64,000 nucleotides of DNA from contig NZ_WKRD01000004.1 in assembly GCF_009680455.1 (NCBI RefSeq), forward strand, positions 1 through 64,000. The letters are read 5' to 3'. The notes beneath the pieces were generated by a model that was not told the DNA's origin, made no database searches, and saw nothing but the letters and a program-made list of their open reading frames with translations. Position 1 is the stretch's first letter. The number at the start of each line of letters is the position of its first letter. This DNA comes from Lachnospira eligens. Its GTDB lineage: Bacteria; Bacillota; Clostridia; Lachnospirales; Lachnospiraceae. Made by a program: the position numbers and the translations under genes. Shown here one piece after another: positions 27,107 to 35,956 of this stretch.

Positions 27107-27877
27107 CTAATCAATTTCAGTCAAATCATTTAGTTCAATCAAGTAGCCATTATAACTATCATAATCGTTATAATTGTAAAAATCACCTTGGATATAATAA
27201 GTATTATCACTGGAGTATGTTCCTAATACATGATAGAAAAACCATAAATCATACTCTTTACCAGGTTCAAGATATAAAGTATCTTTTTCTTTATTTGATA
27301 AAGCTTTATCTATAAAGAAAAGAAAACCTGAAGCATAAATCAAATTATCAGTTCTTTTTGAAAATCCAGTGGTATAAAAGCTCATATTAGTTGGTTGAGA
27401 ACCAGTATATTTCAAATGGATTTTCACACAAAAAAAAGAATTTTTCTCATCAATTAATTTTCCTGTATCTTTTGAAATATAATTAGGCTTAGCAATTTCT
27501 TTTGCTAGAGCTTCATGATATTGCTCATCAACTAATGTATAGAAAAAATCAGAAGATATAGTTTTATAAGCTTTTGTTACGGTACATTCATAATTTCCCT
27601 TTGAAAATGTTTCATTCATTTTTATGTATGTAATAGCGTTTTTATTTTTGAAATTGACAGTTCCTTTTTCAACATTTCTGGATTCATTCAAATCAACGGA
27701 TGGCTTTTCCTCATGATAAGCTGTGCTTAACTCTCCATTAGGTTCTGTTTCATAATCATAACTATATAGATATGTTTTAGTTTCTAACATGTTATTGGTA
27801 TCATTAGAAGGCTGTGTTGTGCAACCACACAACACAGTTAATAATAGTAAAAAAAAAGTTACTTTTTTCTGTTTCAA
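27107..27877 (-). CDS. Array lipoprotein, type a (unit III)
   Basis: A 256-aa predicted lipoprotein with a TTG start, lipobox LCGC and the type-a ending LIELNDLTEID. It is closest by eye to the unit II type-a protein (shared ESRNVEKGTVNFKNKNAITYIKMNE and KAYKTISSDFFYTLVDEQY). The gene follows its secreted partner by 12 nt. Confidence 0.82.
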   Translation of the reverse strand: MKQKKVTFFLLLLTVLCGCTTQPSNDTNNMLETKTYLYSYDYETEPNGELSTAYHEEKPSVDLNESRNVEKGTVNFKNKNAITYIKMNETFSKGNYECTVTKAYKTISSDFFYTLVDEQYHEALAKEIAKPNYISKDTGKLIDEKNSFFCVKIHLKYTGSQPTNMSFYTTGFSKRTDNLIYASGFLFFIDKALSNKEKDTLYLEPGKEYDLWFFYHVLGTYSSDNTYYIQGDFYNYNDYDSYNGYLIELNDLTEID

Positions 27878-27889
27878 TTATTATGCCTC

Positions 27890-28318
27890 CTAGATATCTG
27901 GATACCAGTAACCGCCAAACCATGCTCCATGGTAATCATCAACCGAATACGCTTCGCATCTTATAGTAGCATGTGTATAGCCTTCATCATTTACCCAGTT
28001 AAGCATGTTATGAGTTTCATTGACATCATAATAATATTCATAGCCATGTGATACATCAACCGGATCGCTATTGCCATCAATTGCGTATACTTTACCATAG
28101 TAATAAGAACCATCAATATCTTTATCAGTGCATGACATCTGAACTGAAGAAGAGGTATATTTATTTTGGCTACCTGTAAATTTAGTTTCACCATCCACAC
28201 TAAATGCCACACCAAAGTCATTGCCAGCTTTAGACATTATAGGTGCTGAGTTAACCCCGACAATTAATAGCATTGCTGTAAATATAACAGCATTTTTAAT
28301 AAAATGTTTGTGAACCAT
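27890..28318 (-). CDS. Array small secreted protein, type a (unit III)
   Basis: A 142-aa exported protein beginning MVHKHFIKNAVIFTAMLLIVG, cleavage after SKA. It carries SSVQMSCTDKDIDG, VSHGYEYYYDVNETH, GYTHATIRCEAYSVDDYHG and the YWYPDI end. It is first in unit III behind the regulatory copy at 28366-28443. Confidence 0.83.
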   Translation of the reverse strand: MVHKHFIKNAVIFTAMLLIVGVNSAPIMSKAGNDFGVAFSVDGETKFTGSQNKYTSSSVQMSCTDKDIDGSYYYGKVYAIDGNSDPVDVSHGYEYYYDVNETHNMLNWVNDEGYTHATIRCEAYSVDDYHGAWFGGYWYPDI

Positions 28319-28365
28319 TTCTTATCCTCCTGCAAAATTATTTATAAGTACTTATCTCTTAAAAA

Positions 28366-28443
28366 CAGAATAACAGCCCCGTACTCAAAGTACAAGACTG
28401 TTATTTTGAGGTTTGTCGTAAGATGCATGTTTAACGTCGTAAG
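28366..28443 (-). promoter_or_regulatory. Array regulatory segment, unit III
   Basis: Same layout as the unit IV copy. TCGTAAG occurs at 28416-28422 and 28437-28443 (21-bp period, both half-sites identical here), and hairpin arms lie at 28366-28376 and 28398-28408. Confidence 0.65.
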
Positions 28444-28480
28444 TTACATATTTTATTAGTATAATTATAAAAACATGGAT

Positions 28481-29248
28481 TTATTCGACATCTTCAATGT
28501 CGTTAAGTTTGACAAGATAACCACTATAGCTGTCGTCATCAATATAGTTTTGAAATGAACCTCTTAAATAGTAGGTCTTATCATGGCTATATCGATAAGC
28601 TTCATAAAGAAACCATGAATCGAATTCATCACCTGGATTTAAGGTTATGTGATGAGATTCATTTTCTAGCAAAGCTTTGTCAATGTAATCAATTCCTCCA
28701 AGGGAATAATATGTACCATCTGGATATTTACATATTATTGGGGAATCAAATTGAATTTTTGAAGTATTTTTACCTAAATATTTCAGATGCATCTTGATAA
28801 GAAAGAAACGATGTCCTTCGTTATATAGATTGCCATTTTCATCATAATAGCCTTGAAATTTATTTATCTTATCAAGTAATAATTGAGAATATTCTTCTCC
28901 GAATGTATCAGCAGCAAATTGTTTTGAAACTGTTGAATAAGCTTTTAAAACTGTACATTCAAGTGTTCCCGAGGTATAAGTCTCATTCATTTTAATAAAG
29001 GTAAGACCAGCTTTACTTCTGAAATTGACAATAGGTTCAACTTCTCTATGAGATTCATTCAAATCAACAGATGGTTTTTCTTCATGATAAGCAGTACTTA
29101 CTTCACCATTGGTTTCTGTTTAGTAATCGTAACTGTAAAGATAAGTTTTAGTTTCTGTTATATCATCTGTTTTATTTACTTGTGGTGATGAACAACCACA
29201 TAAAGTTGTTATTAATATAAAACTAATAACTACTATTTTCTTTTTCAA
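28481..29248 (-). pseudogene. Array lipoprotein, type b (unit II), nonsense mutation
   Basis: A type-b lipoprotein gene of normal length (TTG start at 29248 with GGAGG, 256 codons) interrupted by TAA at 29120-29122, codon 43. Paralogs have GAA there (the E of YDYETD), so one G-to-T change explains it. The rest of the frame is intact, with 193 codons readable from an internal ATG at 29062 to the ending LVKLNDIEDVE. That internal product would lack the signal peptide. Confidence 0.88.
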
Positions 29249-29328
29249 TAATCTTTCCCTCCCATAAAATTATTGTATATGTTTTCAAGTCTATTATGTT
29301 TTATAAAATATTCATTATTATTAGAAAG

Positions 29329-29354
29329 CTGCGTTGTGCAGTTGCACAACGCAG
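29329..29354 (-). terminator. Array inter-gene hairpin (unit II)
   Basis: An 11-bp perfect inverted repeat CTGCGTTGTGC/GCACAACGCAG, as in unit III. It is kept even though the secreted-protein gene that should precede it has been deleted. Confidence 0.5.
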
Positions 29355-29357
29355 TTA

Positions 29358-29410
29358 TTACAAGGAATATTTAAATTTCATATTAAATATCTCCTCTTAA
29401 AGTAGTAAGA
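29358..29410 (-). pseudogene. Deletion scar of a type-b secreted protein gene (unit II)
   Basis: Next to the type-a lipoprotein stop, the sequence matches the upstream region, ribosome site and first codons of the type-b secreted genes of units III and IV. From the ATG at 29381 it reads only MKFKYSL and stops at 29358. Intact copies begin MKFKKIIKN. The rest of the gene is missing, so an almost complete deletion has occurred with the hairpin directly behind it. Confidence 0.8.
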
Positions 29411-30181
29411 CTAATCAATTTCAGTCAAATCATTTAGTTCAATTAGATAACCAGTGTAACTTTTATGATCATTATAATTTTGAAAATCGCCCTGAATATA
29501 ATAAGTATTTTCACTGGAATATGTTCCTAATACATGATAGAAAAACCATAAATCATACTCTTTTCCAGGTTCGAGATATAAAACATCTTTTTCCTCATTT
29601 GCTAAAGCTTTATCTATAAAAATAAGTAAACCCGGATCATACATTAAATTATCAGTCTGTTTTGAGTAGCCAGTCGTATAAAAGGTCATATTAGTTGGTT
29701 GAGAACCAGTATATTTCAAATGAATTTTTACACAGAAAAAAGAATTTTTCTCATTAATTAATTTTCCTGTATCTTTTGAAATATATCGTCTTTTGAATAT
29801 TTCTTTTTCTAGAGCTTCGTAATATTGTTCATCAACTAATGTATAGAAAAAATCAGAAGATATTGTTTTATAAGCTTCTGTTACGGTACATTCATAATTT
29901 CCTTTTGAAAATGTTTCATTCATTTTTATGTATGTAATAGCGTTTTTATTTTTGAAATTGACAGTTCCTTTTTCAACATTTCTGGATTCATTCAAATCAA
30001 CGGATGGCTTTTCCTCATGATAAGCTGTGCTTAACTCTCCATTAGGTTCTGTTTCATAATCATAGCTGTATAGATATGTTTTGGTTTCTAACATGTTATT
30101 GGTATCAATAGAAGGCTGTGCTGTGCAGCCGCACAACACAGTTAATAATAGTGAAAAGACAGTTGTTTTTTTCAGTTTCAA
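29411..30181 (-). CDS. Array lipoprotein, type a (unit II)
   Basis: A 256-aa predicted lipoprotein with a TTG start, lipobox LCGC, the NVEKGTVNFKNKNAITYIKM segment and the type-a end LIELNDLTEID. It is very close to the unit III type-a protein, which suggests recent duplication or gene conversion. It starts 12 nt after its secreted partner. Confidence 0.82.
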   Translation of the reverse strand: MKLKKTTVFSLLLTVLCGCTAQPSIDTNNMLETKTYLYSYDYETEPNGELSTAYHEEKPSVDLNESRNVEKGTVNFKNKNAITYIKMNETFSKGNYECTVTEAYKTISSDFFYTLVDEQYYEALEKEIFKRRYISKDTGKLINEKNSFFCVKIHLKYTGSQPTNMTFYTTGYSKQTDNLMYDPGLLIFIDKALANEEKDVLYLEPGKEYDLWFFYHVLGTYSSENTYYIQGDFQNYNDHKSYTGYLIELNDLTEID

Positions 30182-30193
30182 TTATTAAGCCTC

Positions 30194-30622
30194 CTAGATA
30201 TCTGGATACCAGTAACCACCAAACCATGCACCATGATAATCATCTACAGAATACGCTTCACATCTTACAGCAGCGCGTGTATAGCCTTCCTCATTTACCC
30301 AGTTAAGCATGTTATGAGTTTCGTTGACATCAAAGTAATATTCATATCCATGTGAGACATCAACCGGATCGTCATTGTCATCAATTGCGTATACTTTACC
30401 ATAGTAGTATGAACCGTCTATGTCCTTATCAGTGCATAACATCTGAACAGATGAAGAAGTCCATTTTTCTTGTGTACCTGTAAATGTAGTTTCACCATCC
30501 ACACTAAATGCCACACCAAAGTCATTGCCAGCTTTAGACATTATAGGTGCTGAGTTAACCCCGACAATTAATAGCATTGCTGTAAATATAACAGCATTTT
30601 TAATAAAATGTTTGTGAACCAT
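30194..30622 (-). CDS. Array small secreted protein, type a (unit II)
   Basis: A 142-aa exported protein with the MVHKHFIKNAVIFTAMLL leader. The mature part has SSVQMLCTDKDIDG, DDNDDPVDVSHGYEYYF, GYTRAAVRCEAYSVDDYHG and YWYPDI. Its middle resembles unit III while its C-terminal half equals unit IV, hinting at recombination between paralogs. Confidence 0.83.
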   Translation of the reverse strand: MVHKHFIKNAVIFTAMLLIVGVNSAPIMSKAGNDFGVAFSVDGETTFTGTQEKWTSSSVQMLCTDKDIDGSYYYGKVYAIDDNDDPVDVSHGYEYYFDVNETHNMLNWVNEEGYTRAAVRCEAYSVDDYHGAWFGGYWYPDI

Positions 30623-30672
30623 TTCTTGTCCTCCTGTTAAATTATTTTGAATAAGTACTTATCTTTTAAAAA

Positions 30673-30750
30673 CAGAATAACAGCCCTGTACTTAAAGTAC
30701 AAGACGGTTATTCTGCGGTTTGTCGTAAGATGCATGTTTAACGACGCAAG
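30673..30750 (-). promoter_or_regulatory. Array regulatory segment, unit II
   Basis: Same layout: TCGTAAG at 30723-30729 and ACGCAAG at 30744-30750 (21-bp period, second half-site with one change), and hairpin arms at 30673-30683 and 30705-30715 with one mismatch. Confidence 0.62.
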
Positions 30751-30803
30751 TTACATATTTTATTAGTATAGTTGCGGAAATATATCTTCTTAAAGTTGTA
30801 AGA

Positions 30804-31571
30804 CTAATCTATTTCAGTCAATTCATTTAGTTCAATTAAATAACCGTTGTAACTGTCATTATCATTGTAATTCTGAAAATTTCCTTTTACATAATAAGTG
30901 TTTTCAGTTGAAAAAAGAGAAAGATTATAAAAGAACCACATTTCATATTCTTCATTAGGTTCTAGATAAATATTATCACTTTTATTTATACTAAATGATT
31001 TGTCTATAAACATTAAATGACCAGACGAAAATATTTGATTATCAGGCTGTTTGCTAAATAATACAGAATAAATATCCATATTAACAGGTTTTTGTCCAGA
31101 ATATTTCATATGAACTTTAACACAAACAAAACGAGAAGTATCACGAATATGTTTTCCCGTTTCTTTTGAAATATATTGTCTTTTAGAAATTTCAGTTGAT
31201 AATATTGTATGATATTTTTCATTAACTAAGGTATAAAAGTAATTTGAATTTGAAGTTACAATTGCATCTGTAATTGAACACTCACAATTTCCAAATGAAT
31301 ATTTTTCATTCATTTTTATGTAGGTAATAGCGTTTTTATTTCTGAAATTAACAGTTGCTTTTACAACATCTCTGGATTCATTCTGATTAACGGATGGCTT
31401 CTCTTCGTGATAAGCTGTACTTAATTCACCATCAGGCTCAGTTTCATAATCATAACTATATAAGTAAGTTTTTGTTTCTAACATATCATCAGTATTATTG
31501 GAAGTCTGTGTTGTGCAGCCGCACAACACAGTTAATAACACTAAAAAGATAATTGCTTTTTTTGTTTTCAA
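30804..31571 (-). CDS. Array lipoprotein, type a (unit I)
   Basis: A 255-aa predicted lipoprotein with a TTG start and lipobox LCGC. Its body is nearest to the unit IV type-a protein (NEKYSFGNCECSITDA, SNSNYFYTLVNEKYH), whereas units II and III share a different version. The ending is LIELNELTEID. Unit I has no type-b genes after it. Confidence 0.82.
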   Translation of the reverse strand: MKTKKAIIFLVLLTVLCGCTTQTSNNTDDMLETKTYLYSYDYETEPDGELSTAYHEEKPSVNQNESRDVVKATVNFRNKNAITYIKMNEKYSFGNCECSITDAIVTSNSNYFYTLVNEKYHTILSTEISKRQYISKETGKHIRDTSRFVCVKVHMKYSGQKPVNMDIYSVLFSKQPDNQIFSSGHLMFIDKSFSINKSDNIYLEPNEEYEMWFFYNLSLFSTENTYYVKGNFQNYNDNDSYNGYLIELNELTEID

Positions 31572-31583
31572 TTATCAAGCCTC

Positions 31584-32009
31584 CTAGATATCTGGATACC
31601 AGTAACCGCCAAACCAAGCACCATGATAATCATCAACGGAATATCCTTCACATTGTATGACAGCTTGTGTATAGCCTTCTTCATTTACCCAGTTAAGCAT
31701 GTTATGAGTTTCATTGACATCAAAGTAATATTCATATCCATGTGATACATCATAATATTCATTATTTTCTTCTGCATATACTTTGCCATAATAATATGAA
31801 CCGTCTATATCTTTATCAGTGCATGACATCTGAACGGACGAAGATGTATATTTATCTTGACTGCCTGTAAATCTTGTTTCACCATCCACACTAAATGCCA
31901 CACCAAAGTCATTGCCAGCTTTAGACATTATAGGTGTTGAGTTAACCCCGACAATTAATAGCATTGCTGTAAATATAACAGCATTTTTAATAAAATGTTT
32001 GTGAACCAT
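31584..32009 (-). CDS. Array small secreted protein, type a (unit I)
   Basis: A 141-aa exported protein with the MVHKHFIKNAVIF leader, SSVQMSCTDKDIDG, VSHGYEYYFDVNETH, VIQCEGYSVDDYHG and YWYPDI. It is the first array gene after the sensor kinase, behind the regulatory copy at 32060-32137. Confidence 0.83.
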   Translation of the reverse strand: MVHKHFIKNAVIFTAMLLIVGVNSTPIMSKAGNDFGVAFSVDGETRFTGSQDKYTSSSVQMSCTDKDIDGSYYYGKVYAEENNEYYDVSHGYEYYFDVNETHNMLNWVNEEGYTQAVIQCEGYSVDDYHGAWFGGYWYPDI

Positions 32010-32059
32010 TTCTTATTCTCCTGTTAAATTATTTTGAATAAGTACTTATCTCTTTAAAA

Positions 32060-32137
32060 CAGAATAACAGCCCCGTACTTAAAGTACAAGACTGTTATTC
32101 TGCGGTTTGTCGTAAGATGCATGTTTAACGACGTAAG
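32060..32137 (-). promoter_or_regulatory. Array regulatory segment, unit I
   Basis: TCGTAAG at 32110-32116 and ACGTAAG at 32131-32137 (21-bp period); hairpin with perfect 11-bp arms CAGAATAACAG/CTGTTATTCTG at 32060-32070 and 32092-32102. On the minus strand the hairpin follows the repeat and precedes the gene by about 50 nt, as a leader hairpin or as the end of the kinase transcript. Confidence 0.68.
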
Positions 32138-32185
32138 TTACATATTTTATTAGTATAGCTGTGGAAACAAGCAGAAAAATGCATT

Positions 32186-33283
32186 TTACCATCGTATTTC
32201 ACAGTGAAATTCATTCTCTGTTTCGTAATAATCACATGTTCCATAATTCCTTTTAGCAAGTGATTTTACAATGTTAGTTCCGAGACCATGGGAGTTCTTA
32301 TCCTCTTTGGTTGTAGCAAGACCAGAGTTCCTGTCAAGAACTGTTTCATTAATGTAATTGCTTACATGGAATACCATTTCTTCATCGTCCCAGTATGCCT
32401 GAATATGAAGCTGGCGCAGAGACTCTTCCTCGTGAAGCTCTGCTTCTATTGCGTTATCTATCACATTTCCAATAATAGAACACAGGTCATTGCCGGTCAT
32501 AGGTTTGATGTCTTTAGTAATATCAATTGCTGTTATTATATTTTCGCTTTTGGCATATGCAATTTTGCTGTTAATTAATGTATTGATGACCGGATTATTG
32601 GTGTTAATATAATCAATTGTTTTTTCAAGACCGATACCGTACTGTTTTAAAAAATCTGATGCTTCATTAAATTGTCCGTTATTAATAAGCCCGCTTAACA
32701 CCTGAAGCTGATTGTTCATGTCATGTTTTATTGAGCGTATCTGACGGTCAAGCATGCTTACATTTTTGATGTAATCTTCTCCCGATGTTAATTGCTCCTG
32801 AAGTTTATCCGCATATTTTTTATTGCTGTTTGCCATATATAGTGACAAAGCCAGTTCGTATATAAGAAATATCAGTATGCACAATAAAAGAAGAATCAGC
32901 AGACTGCCCGATGTAAGCTGCATTTTCATAGTCACTGTAAATACGGCACATACGGTAATCAAAGTCAATGCAAGAATTATGATATCACGAATATTAAACA
33001 TGCCGTTTCTTATTGACGCGAATGATTTAAGGACAATAATTAACAGAACATATATTATAAGTGAGAATATGACATATGGCATTACTGGATATGAATATAT
33101 CGAAAGCATTTTCTGTGCCTGATATGTAAGCAGCGGTACTGCAATCGTTACAATAAGCTGGATTATATATGGATATACTCTCTTCTTTTTGCCGATTATA
33201 TTAAGCGAATTATTGTAAAATATTATTGCAACAGCCAGTAAAAGAATGTATTGCGAATAATTAAATGAAATGTATGGAAACAT
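32186..33283 (-). CDS. GHKL sensor histidine kinase (AgrC-like)
   Basis: A 365-aa membrane kinase. Residues 1-155 hold about six hydrophobic helices, as in peptide-sensing AgrC/ComD kinases. A DHp segment follows with the phosphoacceptor in IRSIKHDMNNQLQVLSG and an ATPase domain with N-box NVIDNAIEAE and G-box GLGTNIVKSL. It starts 11 nt after the LytTR regulator and is its likely partner. The ligand is unknown; one candidate is a product of the adjacent array. Confidence 0.88.
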   Translation of the reverse strand: MFPYISFNYSQYILLLAVAIIFYNNSLNIIGKKKRVYPYIIQLIVTIAVPLLTYQAQKMLSIYSYPVMPYVIFSLIIYVLLIIVLKSFASIRNGMFNIRDIIILALTLITVCAVFTVTMKMQLTSGSLLILLLLCILIFLIYELALSLYMANSNKKYADKLQEQLTSGEDYIKNVSMLDRQIRSIKHDMNNQLQVLSGLINNGQFNEASDFLKQYGIGLEKTIDYINTNNPVINTLINSKIAYAKSENIITAIDITKDIKPMTGNDLCSIIGNVIDNAIEAELHEEESLRQLHIQAYWDDEEMVFHVSNYINETVLDRNSGLATTKEDKNSHGLGTNIVKSLAKRNYGTCDYYETENEFHCEIRW

Positions 33284-33294
33284 AGTATGTTATC

Positions 33295-34008
33295 TTACAT
33301 TGTACGGCGGTATTGTACAAAGCCTTTCTTAAATGTATCTTTATAGGAGCGTCCGACTTTTATCCTGAAGCCGTCTTTCATAATAACTTCTGAACTGACA
33401 GCATCGAATCTTCTTACATGCATGTAGTTAATCAGGCAGCTTTTATGTACTCTTATGAAATTATATCCGGCGAGTTCATTTTCAAGGTCCGAAAGCTTTT
33501 TCCTAAGTTGATAATTTCCAGAGGTTGTATATATATTGAGCATATGATCCTGACTGACCGCGTACTTGATACTTACAGAGTCAATGCTTGTGATTGAACC
33601 GTTTTTTTCAAGATGAACCGAAGTGGTGAGCAGGTCTGTATGTGTAAGTTTGTTTACAAGCTTCTTCACACCGTTTTCATAATATTTCTTTCTGATAAAG
33701 TAGAATGGTGTATATTCAAATGTATCAAATACAAGTTCTTCATGTGAAGTTACGAAAACTATTCTTGTATCTGATGAAATGGAACATATAGATTGTGCTG
33801 TGTCAAATCCGTTAAGCGGAGTCATGTCTATATCAAGCAAGGCGAGATTATAATGCTTTTCTTTTGCAGCCTCAATTAATACATCCCCTGATGAATAGTA
33901 ATCAATTGTGGCTTCAAGATTATGCGCATGAAGTTCATTATTAAATGCCTCCATTATCTTACTGGCAATTTTTTCGTCATCGTCACATAATGCTACTTTG
34001 TACTCCAT
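33295..34008 (-). CDS. LytTR-family response regulator
   Basis: A 237-aa regulator: receiver domain with ALCDDDE acidic pocket, phospho-acceptor in LALLDIDMTPLNGFD and the switch Thr in FVTSHEE; then a LytTR DNA-binding domain (about 130-235) with FIRVHKSCLINYMHVRRF. LytTR proteins bind direct repeats one 21-bp period apart, exactly what precedes each array unit. The AGGGGG ribosome site is 7 nt before the ATG. It heads the regulator-kinase pair. Confidence 0.92.
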   Translation of the reverse strand: MEYKVALCDDDEKIASKIMEAFNNELHAHNLEATIDYYSSGDVLIEAAKEKHYNLALLDIDMTPLNGFDTAQSICSISSDTRIVFVTSHEELVFDTFEYTPFYFIRKKYYENGVKKLVNKLTHTDLLTTSVHLEKNGSITSIDSVSIKYAVSQDHMLNIYTTSGNYQLRKKLSDLENELAGYNFIRVHKSCLINYMHVRRFDAVSSEVIMKDGFRIKVGRSYKDTFKKGFVQYRRTM

Positions 34009-34168
34009 ATATACCCCCTGATGTATGTACTAAATGTACTAATAGAATACATTTTTAAAATGTGTTTTTCAAGTAAATATACATTTATAAGTTAATATAT
34101 TTTTCACTAGATAATTCGTTATATTCGTGTTACAATGATAATAATATATCGGGATGGAGACGTGAACT

Positions 34169-35944
34169 ATGATTATATCAGAGAATCATTTTGGAAAAGA
34201 GAATTGTGTTGCATATTGTGATGTTTTAATCAGAAGAAATTATGAAGTTATTAATGCGGATGAACATTTCTATCATTTTGTAGAAAAACTTGTTGGTATT
34301 AATTTTCTTGATATTGTTCATCAGGATAATCTTAAGGATTTTAAGATGGCTTTTGAGACGATTAAACCAGGTGAGAATTGTAGAATGCTGATTCTGTTAA
34401 GAAATGGAATTGGTGAATATTACTGGACAGATATGGTGATTTCTAATAATGGGAAGATTCTGTCAGGTGAGAATGTAATTGAAGTCAGATGTTATTTTCT
34501 TTCAGCAGTTGAGAGCAGGTATCTTTTGGCTTTGGACAATGTCAATAAGTACAGGACAATACTTTCTACATACAGAAATTATTTGTTTGATTATAATTCT
34601 TACACGGATATGTTTACAATATATCTGTATCGTGGTAATCAGTGCAATGCACCTATTAAGGGAACTTTGGAACAGTTCAGGGAAAGAATGTTAAGAATAT
34701 TGCGGTCTGATTCAGAGCGTAAGGAGTTTGCTACATTTTATAATTATTTAAAGAATGGTTCTAACATGTTCAGCTGTATGGTTTACCTGCCGCTTGACGA
34801 GCATAACGATGAACTGTACAAGTTCAAAGTGAATGGCGACAGCCTGTTTTCAATAAATAAAACGTCTGTTGTTGCAGGTTATCTTGAGACTGTTGATGGA
34901 TGTGTTTCGGATGTTATTCCTTATTATGCAACAAGTGAAGCTGTTGATTCTGCCACTGGACTTCTTAATAAACGTGCATGCATGGAATATACTAAATCGG
35001 TAATTGCATCCAAAGATGATAAGATTCATTATATGATTATGTTTGATGTTGATAATTTCAAGAGCATTAATGATACATATGGTCATCTTTTTGGTGATGA
35101 AGTATTAAGTAAGATAGCAGGCATTATTAATGCTAACCTTAACGGACGAGGAATTGCTGGAAGATTTGGTGGAGATGAATTCTATATATTCACTAATAAT
35201 ATTAAAGACGAAGAGGCTTTGAGGATTCTTCTCACAACTATGCGTAAGGAATTACAATATGCATTTGACAGCAGAATTGAAGATTTTGGAGTTACTCTTT
35301 CTGTTGGTGTAAGTCTGTTTCCTAAAGATGGAACGGATTACGAGGAACTTTTCAGAAAAGCTGATAAATGCCTGTACCTTGCAAAAGAAAAAGGACGAAA
35401 CAGATTTATTATATATAATGAAAGCAAACATGGTTCACTTGAGAATAATAGCAGGCATATTCATAAAATTCTTGATTTGTCTGATCATTCAGAATATATG
35501 TCAGGCGTGGTATCTGACATAATTCTTGAACTTGTATCCAGAGGAAAAGATGCAATTGATGATGTTGCCAATAATATTTTAGAGCAGTTTGAGATTGATG
35601 GACTGAGAATATATAATGATAATTCCGAGCTTATATATTCTTGTGGTGAATATAAGAGAATGCCGGATATGACGAATATTCTTAATGATAAGGCATTTTT
35701 ATCTAGATATAATAAGAATAATTCTATGTCAATCGGTATTGTTTCATCTGTGGAGGCATGGCATAAGGAATTATATAATGAGTTATCAGACAGTAATATA
35801 ATGGCATTCATCAGTGCATGGTTTGAATTTAAATATAGAAGATATTATTTCTTCTACGATGTGTTTAATCATAAAAGCCGCTGGAATGATTCTGATAGGA
35901 ACTTTGTTCTTATTATAAGTAAAATCATTGCCAGCGTGCTATAA
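34169..35944 (+). CDS. GGDEF diguanylate cyclase with N-terminal sensory region
   Basis: A 591-aa predicted c-di-GMP synthase. Residues 1-250 look PAS-like (NADEHFYHFVEKLVG), the GGDEF domain spans about 265-420 with FDVDNFKSINDTYGH and the intact active site GRFGGDEF, and residues 430-591 resemble a GAF-type domain. There is no membrane segment, so it is cytoplasmic. An RxxD inhibitory site is not obvious. It is divergent from the LytTR operon, and its terminator lies inside the convergent deoR-type gene. Confidence 0.88.
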   Translation: MIISENHFGKENCVAYCDVLIRRNYEVINADEHFYHFVEKLVGINFLDIVHQDNLKDFKMAFETIKPGENCRMLILLRNGIGEYYWTDMVISNNGKILSGENVIEVRCYFLSAVESRYLLALDNVNKYRTILSTYRNYLFDYNSYTDMFTIYLYRGNQCNAPIKGTLEQFRERMLRILRSDSERKEFATFYNYLKNGSNMFSCMVYLPLDEHNDELYKFKVNGDSLFSINKTSVVAGYLETVDGCVSDVIPYYATSEAVDSATGLLNKRACMEYTKSVIASKDDKIHYMIMFDVDNFKSINDTYGHLFGDEVLSKIAGIINANLNGRGIAGRFGGDEFYIFTNNIKDEEALRILLTTMRKELQYAFDSRIEDFGVTLSVGVSLFPKDGTDYEELFRKADKCLYLAKEKGRNRFIIYNESKHGSLENNSRHIHKILDLSDHSEYMSGVVSDIILELVSRGKDAIDDVANNILEQFEIDGLRIYNDNSELIYSCGEYKRMPDMTNILNDKAFLSRYNKNNSMSIGIVSSVEAWHKELYNELSDSNIMAFISAWFEFKYRRYYFFYDVFNHKSRWNDSDRNFVLIISKIIASVL

Positions 35945-35956
35945 TATTAGATATAA

